Part shown: piece after piece, positions 58,354 through 64,000 of the stretch
Layout of the letters: every line of letters starts with the position of its first letter
Numbering within the stretch: the first letter of the stretch is position 1
NCBI GenBank assembly: GCA_905372235.1
Contig: CAJPOF010000002.1
Span: 1-64,000, forward strand
Direction of reading: 5' to 3'
Length of the DNA: 64,000 nt
Origin: an uncultured Treponema sp.
GTDB taxonomy: Bacteria; Spirochaetota; Spirochaetia; Treponematales; Treponemataceae
Notes under the pieces: model-generated
Database searches by the model: none
Told to the model about the DNA's origin: nothing
The model's input: the letters and a program-made list of their open reading frames with translations, nothing else
Program-made: the position numbers and the translations under genes

Positions 58354-60119
58354 CGGATACAAAAGGAAAGGTAGTCGGCATCAACGGTAACATGGTTTCC
58401 GTGGAATTCGACGGAAACGTTTCCATGAACGAAGTTGCCTACGTTAATGTCGAAGGCAAGAAACTCAGAGGCGAAATAATCCGTGTCCGCGGAAACATAG
58501 CCCAAATGCAGATTTTTGAGATGACACAGGGAATCAAGACCGGTGACATTGTAGAATTCACCGGAAACATGCTCTGTGCGTTGCTTGGTCCAGGACTTTT
58601 GGGACAGGTTTATGACGGTCTTCAGAATCCGCTTCCTCTTGTAGCGGAAAAGGCAGGATTCTTCCTTGAAAAGGGAGTCTATCTTGACCCGTTGGACAAA
58701 GATGCGAAATGGGACTGGACCCCATCCGTAAAAGTCGGCGACAAGGTTTTTAGGGGAGATTCTATAGGAACTGTTCCCGAAGGACCTTTTAAGCACAAGA
58801 TTTTGGTTCCGTTCGGTCTTATGGGAACTTACACGGTGAAGGAAGTTACACCGGAAGGCTCATACAAAATAACCGACAGGATGGCTTTGGTCGCTGATGA
58901 AAAAGGAATCGAGCATGAACTTACGATGTGCTTTGAATGGCCTGTGAAGCGTGCTGTTGACTGCTATGCGGAACGGCTTGCTCCTACTGAAACGATGGTT
59001 ACAAAGACACGTCTTATAGACACCTTCTTTCCGGTTTCAAAAGGCGGAACATACTGCATCCCGGGACCTTTTGGCGCTGGAAAGACTGTTATACAGCATA
59101 CGACCAGCCGCTATGCGGATGTTGACATAGTTATAATAGCGGCCTGCGGAGAGCGTGCGGGCGAGGTTGTAGAGACCATAAAAGAGTTCCCGGAACTAAA
59201 AGATCCTAGAACCGGCGAATCTTTGATGAAACGAACTGTGATAATTTGCAACACGTCGTCAATGCCGGTTGCAAGCCGTGAGGCTTCCGTATATACGTCC
59301 GTGACACTCGCAGAATATTACAGACAGATGGGACTTCACGTCCTTTTGCTTGCAGACTCCACGAGCCGCTGGGCGCAGGCGTTGAGGGAAATGTCGGGTA
59401 GGCTTGAAGAGATTCCGGGCGAGGAAGCGTTCCCTGCATACCTTGAGTCCTATATTGCGGCGTTCTACGAACGTGCAGGATATGTCAGGCTGAGAAACGG
59501 CGAAAAAGGCTCTGTAACCATCGGAGGAACAGTTTCTCCTGCGGGCGGAAACTTCGAGGAACCCGTTACACAGGCGACGCTCAAGGTTGTGGGCGGTTTC
59601 CACGGACTTACAAGGGAGCGTTCCGACGCAAGAAAATTCCCTGCGATAGATCCCTTGAATTCTTGGTCAAAGTACAATTCGGTCATCAGGGAAGATTGGG
59701 TCTCCTATGCACGCAAAGTGTTCAAGGCAGGCGTTGAGGTAAACCAGATGATGAAGGTCGTCGGTGAGGAAGGAACTACAACCGAAGATTTCGTGCTTTA
59801 TATGAAAAGCGAATTCCTTGATGCGGTCTACTTTCAGCAGAACTCGTTCGACGAGGTTGATGCTGCGGTCAGCGTTGAAAGACAGACGTACACATTCGCA
59901 AGGGTTCTTAAAGTCTTGGCTTCTGATTTTGAACTTTCCGACAAAGACGAGGTTCGTTCGTTCTTCAACAAGCTTCGACAATCATTTATTGACTGGAACT
60001 ACATCGCCGAGAACACTGACGCTTACAAGGCTAAGGAAAAGGAAATAAACGAACTTTATGCTTCTAAAAACGGAAAAATCAAGGACGAGGCGACAGAGCT
60101 TCTGAAGGATGGTGAATAA
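58350..60119 (+). CDS. atpA: V-type ATP synthase subunit A (catalytic)
   Basis: Subunit A holds the catalytic nucleotide site. The 589-residue protein has the P-loop GPFGAGKTVIQHTTSRY near 238-253, ACGERAGEVVE, LLADSTSRWAQALREMSGRL with the A-type insertion domain before it, and TIGGTVSPAGGNFEEPVTQ. The ATG at 58350 overlaps the preceding stop. The stop overlaps the atpB start in TAATG. Confidence 0.97.
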   Translation: MTDTKGKVVGINGNMVSVEFDGNVSMNEVAYVNVEGKKLRGEIIRVRGNIAQMQIFEMTQGIKTGDIVEFTGNMLCALLGPGLLGQVYDGLQNPLPLVAEKAGFFLEKGVYLDPLDKDAKWDWTPSVKVGDKVFRGDSIGTVPEGPFKHKILVPFGLMGTYTVKEVTPEGSYKITDRMALVADEKGIEHELTMCFEWPVKRAVDCYAERLAPTETMVTKTRLIDTFFPVSKGGTYCIPGPFGAGKTVIQHTTSRYADVDIVIIAACGERAGEVVETIKEFPELKDPRTGESLMKRTVIICNTSSMPVASREASVYTSVTLAEYYRQMGLHVLLLADSTSRWAQALREMSGRLEEIPGEEAFPAYLESYIAAFYERAGYVRLRNGEKGSVTIGGTVSPAGGNFEEPVTQATLKVVGGFHGLTRERSDARKFPAIDPLNSWSKYNSVIREDWVSYARKVFKAGVEVNQMMKVVGEEGTTTEDFVLYMKSEFLDAVYFQQNSFDEVDAAVSVERQTYTFARVLKVLASDFELSDKDEVRSFFNKLRQSFIDWNYIAENTDAYKAKEKEINELYASKNGKIKDEATELLKDGE

Positions 60120-61417
60120 TGAACAAAGTTTACAGCAAAATAGAATCCATCGTTGGCAGCGTAATCACTGTAAAGGCTCTTGGGGTCTCGTACGGCGAAC
60201 TTGCCGAAATCGAAACCTCCTACGGAAAATCCCTTGCCGAAGTGAACAAGATTGACGGAGATGTGGTCTCGCTTCAGGTGTTCGCAGGCGGACGGGGTGT
60301 TTCTACCGGCGACCACATACGTTTTCTTGGACATCGAATGGAAGTCTCGTTCAGCGAAGACCTTTTGGGACGCATATTCAACGGTTCAGCGGAACCCAGG
60401 GACAACGGACCTTCATTGGCGGACAATCTTATAGCCATCGGCGGACCTTCCGTAAATCCGTCAAAGCGAATAATGGCGCGCCGCATGATAAGGACCGGAA
60501 TCCCGATGATCGATATGTTCAACACATTGGTCGTGTCGCAGAAACTTCCGATTTTCTCGATTTCGGGAGAGCCGTACAACCAGCTTCTTGCCCGCATTGC
60601 CATGCAGGCGGAAGTCGATGTGATTGTGCTTGGAGGAATGGGACTTAAATACGACGACTACCTTTATTTCAAGGAAACGCTCGAAAACGGTGGCGCGCTT
60701 TCAAGGACGGTTATGTTCGTTCATACTGCGGCTGACCCTACGGTAGAATGTCAGAAAATTCCGGATCTTTCGCTTGCGGTTGCCGAACAGTTTGCCCTTC
60801 AGGGAAAAGACGTTCTTGTCCTTCTTACCGACATGACAAACTTCGCCGACTCCATGAAGGAAATCGCAATCACGCAGGAGCAGGTTCCGTCAAACCGAGG
60901 ATACCCCGGAGACCTTTATTCGCAGCTTGCAGCCCGATACGAAAAGGCTGTCGATTTTGACAGCGCAGGTTCAGTAACCGTTCTTGCCGTTACCACAATG
61001 CCGGGCGACGATGTAACCCATCCTGTACCTGACAACACGGGTTACATAACCGAAGGTCAGTATTATCTGAAAGGCGGACGAATCGAGCCTTTCGGTTCTC
61101 TTTCCCGTTTGAAGCAGAATGTTAATAATTCCACGCGCGACGACCACCGGGCTTTGATGGACGGAATGATCCGTCTTTACGCAAACTACAAGGACACTCT
61201 TGAGAAAAAGTCGATGGGATTCAATATGTCGAGCTGGGACGAAAAACTTCTTGCGTTCGGCGGCGAGTTTGAGGACGAGATGATGGATCTTTCAAAGAAC
61301 ATAAAACTGGAGGATGCGCTTGACTTGGGCTGGAAGATTCTTTCAGACTGTTTTGAGCCGTCAGAGACGGGAATAAAGTCGGCTTTGGTCGAAAAATACT
61401 GGCCGAAAAAGAGCTGA
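60119..61417 (+). CDS. atpB: V-type ATP synthase subunit B
   Basis: Subunit B is the non-catalytic nucleotide-binding partner of A. The 432 residues show KRIMARRMIRTGIPMIDMFN, RIAMQAEVDVIVLGGMGLKY, LTDMTNFADSMKEIAITQEQ and RGYPGDLYSQLAARYEKAVD. The P-loop Lys of subunit A is absent, as expected. It is coupled to atpA by the TAATG overlap and followed by atpD after 15 bases. Confidence 0.97.
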   Translation: MNKVYSKIESIVGSVITVKALGVSYGELAEIETSYGKSLAEVNKIDGDVVSLQVFAGGRGVSTGDHIRFLGHRMEVSFSEDLLGRIFNGSAEPRDNGPSLADNLIAIGGPSVNPSKRIMARRMIRTGIPMIDMFNTLVVSQKLPIFSISGEPYNQLLARIAMQAEVDVIVLGGMGLKYDDYLYFKETLENGGALSRTVMFVHTAADPTVECQKIPDLSLAVAEQFALQGKDVLVLLTDMTNFADSMKEIAITQEQVPSNRGYPGDLYSQLAARYEKAVDFDSAGSVTVLAVTTMPGDDVTHPVPDNTGYITEGQYYLKGGRIEPFGSLSRLKQNVNNSTRDDHRALMDGMIRLYANYKDTLEKKSMGFNMSSWDEKLLAFGGEFEDEMMDLSKNIKLEDALDLGWKILSDCFEPSETGIKSALVEKYWPKKS

Positions 61418-61432
61418 TTTTAAGGAAACCGT

Positions 61433-62056
61433 ATGGCAAAGATTAAGCTGACAAAAAACGAGCAGAAAGTCCAAAAAGATGCGCTGAAAATGTATCAGCG
61501 TTATCTTCCGACTTTGACGCTTAAAAAACAGCAGCTCCAAACGGAAATCCGCACTATCGAAGCCAAGGCAAAGGAAGTGCGTTCAAGGCGCATTAAACTT
61601 GAGAAGGAATTCGATGAATGGATTTCTGTTTTCGGCGAGGCGGATGCGTTCAAGAGCGGAATGGTGTCTGTGAGGAACATCAAAAAAGGTTTCGGAAACA
61701 TAGCGGGAGTCGCTATCCCCATATATGAGGGCGCTGATTTCAGCCGCGGCGACTACGATTTGTACGAGACTCCGCTTTGGATTGACATGGCTGCCGACAG
61801 AATGGAAAAAGCCCTGTCGCTGGATCTTGAGGCGGAAGTGCTTGACGAGCAGGTGCGGCTTCTTTCAAAGGAACTTCGCACCACCACTCAAAGGGTAAAC
61901 CTTTTTGAAAAGGTGAAGATTCCTGAGACAAAGGCGAACATCAAAAAGATTTCCGTATATCTTGGAGACGAGCAGGTGGCGGCTGTGGTTCGAAGCAAAA
62001 TCTCAAAGAAAAAACTGCAAGCCGCATCGGATGCAAAGAAGGAGGCTGAGGCATGA
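61433..62056 (+). CDS. atpD: V-type ATP synthase subunit D
   Basis: Subunit D forms the rotating central shaft. The 207 residues are two long helices (KLTKNEQKVQKDALKMYQRY at the start and RVNLFEKVKIPETKANIKKI near the end) with a short globular hinge. AAGGAAACC precedes ATG 61433. The stop overlaps the atpI start in ATGA. Confidence 0.94.
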   Translation: MAKIKLTKNEQKVQKDALKMYQRYLPTLTLKKQQLQTEIRTIEAKAKEVRSRRIKLEKEFDEWISVFGEADAFKSGMVSVRNIKKGFGNIAGVAIPIYEGADFSRGDYDLYETPLWIDMAADRMEKALSLDLEAEVLDEQVRLLSKELRTTTQRVNLFEKVKIPETKANIKKISVYLGDEQVAAVVRSKISKKKLQAASDAKKEAEA

Positions 62057-63972
62057 TTGTTTCCATGAAAAAAGTCTCCATTGTAGTCCTGAGCAGGGAA
62101 CGAAAGGAAGCGTTGAGACATCTAAAGAAAGTCGGAGTTATGCACCTTGAAAGCCTTGAAGGTTCGGGGGAAACCCTTTCGGGATATAAAGAAGAAGCCT
62201 CGCGCGCTTTTTCGGCGGCGGCGATTCTTGAGGAGATAAAAAATCCTAAAAAAGCTACGAAGGTGTCAAATCTTTCCGACTCGGAACTTTCAAAGAAATG
62301 CGCCATGGTAATTGAACTTTCCGAAAGAAAGAAAAAACTTCTTGAGGAAATCGCAAGCGATTCTGCAGAACTTGAGCGTCTTTCAGCTTGGGGCGAAGTT
62401 GATCCTGATGATTTTTCATATCTTGACGGAAAAAACGTATCGCTTAGGATGTTCGAGATTCCAGAAGCAAAGTACGACGAACTTTCGGGCGAACTGAAAA
62501 CCGTTCTTGTGAACCGATTCAGGAAAATCGCAAGGTTTTTGCTTATTGACGCACCTTCCGAGAGGCCTTCTTCCCTTCCTCCGGAGGCGTTCGCAGTTCC
62601 ACTTCCTGGCGTTTCCACAAAAAAAATCAAGGAAAAGATAGAAAGTTCAAGGCGTGAGATTTCGTCCATCGAAAAAACGCTTTCAGGTGAAACCGTATAT
62701 CGTCCTCAGATTGAAAGCCTCATAAAGAAACTTGAAAAGGACATTCAGTTCGAGAACGTGTATTCGGGAATGGGAAAAGAGAACGGCGACAAGGACACCG
62801 ACCTTGCATGGCTTACGGGCTTTGTTCCGGTGGATTCCATCGCCGCTTTCAAGGCTTCCTGCGCAGAAAATTCGTGGGCATATGCCGTTTCAGATCCGAG
62901 CGAGGATGACGAAGTTCCTACAAAACTCAAGAACAATCCTTTGGTGAGTCTTATATATCCGCTCACGGATTTTTTGGGAACTGTTCCGGGCTATCGAGAA
63001 TACGATATATCAGGCTGGTTTCTTTTGTTCTTTACTGTGTTCTTTGGAATGATTTTCGGAGACGGAGGCTACGGGCTTTTGGTGTTCGTGCTGGGACTTT
63101 TCATGGCTTTGAAAGGCGCAAAAAAAGGCGGCTCTCCGCTTGCGGGCTTGGTAACCTTGCTTGGGCTTTCAACGGTCGTGTGGGGGACTGTAACCTGCAC
63201 ATGGTTCGGGCTGACGCCGGAGCAGCTTCCTTCATGGTTGAAAGGGCTTTCCGTTCCGCCGATTTCAAACGCATATTCGGATGTGAACTGGCTTCCTTTC
63301 TGGACAAGCGATCCTTCAAAGGGAACTCTTACGACGGCGCAGAATCTTCAGATTTTCTGCTTCACGCTTGCGTTCCTTCAGCTTTCGGTCGCCCATTTCA
63401 AGGGAATCGCAAGGAACATCGCAGGAAAATCCCTGAAGTGGATAGGAGAATTCGGTTCTCTTCTTCAGCTGTGGGGAATGTTCTACGTTGTTCTTAGCAT
63501 GGTCGTAAGTTCCACGATTTTCGGATTTTCTGAAATCATCTACGGCGTTCCGGTCGGAAAGGTTTCCGTCGCGCTTGTCGGCGTTGGATTTTCCATGAGT
63601 TTTGTCTTCAGCAATTACGAAGGAAACATCGGGGAATCCATAATGGCGAGCGTAAAGGGAATAATTTCAGTGCTTCTTGGAGTGGTGAATGTTTTTTCCG
63701 ACATAGTTTCTTATATCCGTCTTTGGGCGGTAGGTCTTGCGGGTGCTGCTATCTCGAACACAGTGAACTCTATGGCAGGTCCTCTTCTTGGACACGCTAT
63801 AACCTTCCTTGCGTTCGTGGTCCTGATTCTGTTCGGTCATGGACTTAATATGATACTGAACCTTCTTTCTGTTATTGTTCATGGCGTTCGTCTGAATACG
63901 TTGGAATTTTCGACGCATCTGGGAATGTCATGGTCCGGCTTTAAATACAGTCCTTTCTGTGAGAAGGACTAA
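62053..63972 (+). CDS. atpI: V-type ATP synthase subunit I
   Basis: Subunit I is the membrane stator that forms the ion half-channels. The 639-residue protein has a cytoplasmic N-terminal half with coiled-coil parts and a C-terminal half with about seven or eight membrane helices, including FLLFFTVFFGMIFGDGGYGL and VNVFSDIVSYIRLWAVGLAG. The latter holds the Arg that faces the rotor. The final stretch is FSTHLGMSWSGFKYSPFCEKD. The window ends 28 bases after its stop. A rotor subunit K gene would be expected next. Confidence 0.95.
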   Translation: MIVSMKKVSIVVLSRERKEALRHLKKVGVMHLESLEGSGETLSGYKEEASRAFSAAAILEEIKNPKKATKVSNLSDSELSKKCAMVIELSERKKKLLEEIASDSAELERLSAWGEVDPDDFSYLDGKNVSLRMFEIPEAKYDELSGELKTVLVNRFRKIARFLLIDAPSERPSSLPPEAFAVPLPGVSTKKIKEKIESSRREISSIEKTLSGETVYRPQIESLIKKLEKDIQFENVYSGMGKENGDKDTDLAWLTGFVPVDSIAAFKASCAENSWAYAVSDPSEDDEVPTKLKNNPLVSLIYPLTDFLGTVPGYREYDISGWFLLFFTVFFGMIFGDGGYGLLVFVLGLFMALKGAKKGGSPLAGLVTLLGLSTVVWGTVTCTWFGLTPEQLPSWLKGLSVPPISNAYSDVNWLPFWTSDPSKGTLTTAQNLQIFCFTLAFLQLSVAHFKGIARNIAGKSLKWIGEFGSLLQLWGMFYVVLSMVVSSTIFGFSEIIYGVPVGKVSVALVGVGFSMSFVFSNYEGNIGESIMASVKGIISVLLGVVNVFSDIVSYIRLWAVGLAGAAISNTVNSMAGPLLGHAITFLAFVVLILFGHGLNMILNLLSVIVHGVRLNTLEFSTHLGMSWSGFKYSPFCEKD

Positions 63973-64000
63973 AAACATTCTTCTGTTTGAAGAATTATAA

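Noticed and set aside
1..64000. CRISPR arrays, rRNA, tRNA, insertion sequences, prophage genes
   Set aside because: I looked for evenly spaced repeats, tRNA-like cloverleaf ends, transposase motifs and phage structural genes and saw none. A tRNA-scanning program would be needed to be certain about tRNAs.

Overview
The window looks like chromosomal DNA from a spirochaete of the genus Treponema, probably a host-associated species. The supporting evidence is a long flagellar run in treponemal order (flbD-motA-motB-fliL-fliM-fliY-fliO-fliP-fliQ-fliR-flhB-flhA-flhF-flhG-fliA-fapA), a V-type ATPase operon (E, DUF2764, A, B, D, I), tandem flagellin-glycosylation-type Maf proteins, many small lipoproteins, and frequent TTG and GTG starts. 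No rRNA, tRNA, CRISPR array or insertion sequence was recognised. The species is not determined.

Layout. Bases 1-2980 are an accessory, repeat-rich stretch. It holds a partial ORF, a small lipoprotein with a broken 135-bp copy of its own middle downstream, and a lipoprotein of the formylglycine-generating-enzyme/C-type-lectin fold. The last ~35 codons of that lipoprotein look like the variable region of a diversity-generating retroelement (DGR) target. It is followed by about 350 bp of hairpins and decayed tandem repeats. Neither a reverse transcriptase nor a template repeat is present, so any DGR machinery would act from elsewhere in the genome. Bases 2931-11100 carry a housekeeping run on the + strand: rpoZ, miaA, a 29-codon ribosomal-protein gene, dxs, folP, cdaA, cdaR-like, acpS, DUF2225 and truA. 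Bases 11124-18000 carry priA, uracil-DNA glycosylase, an outer-membrane protein, thiI and an exported protein.

Bases 18000-24875 carry a flavodoxin with a striking paired dyad in its control region, ileS, a lipoprotein, a uracil phosphoribosyltransferase-like protein and a TPR lipoprotein. Bases 24872-31525 (- strand) carry a degenerate GGDEF membrane protein, two Maf paralogues and a large acidic repeat protein. Bases 31674-38170 mix a DivIC/FtsB-like protein, tsaC, an exported protein, smpB, a signal peptidase I with an altered catalytic site, hemW, and a histidine kinase/OmpR pair. Bases 38437-54859 are the motility operon, followed by two unknown small proteins and galM. Bases 57129-63972 are the V-ATPase operon, which continues past the right edge.

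How the parts fit. The motility block encodes the stator, C-ring switch, type III export gate, FlhF/FlhG placement GTPase/ATPase pair and a WhiG-type sigma factor, largely as a translationally coupled unit. The two-component pair lies divergently upstream of it. The most unusual element is the DGR-like variable lipoprotein at 1495-2406. Other points worth checking are an apparent ACG start for dxs, a Lys-to-Arg change in signal peptidase I, the flavodoxin operator and a methionine-rich linker in FliY.
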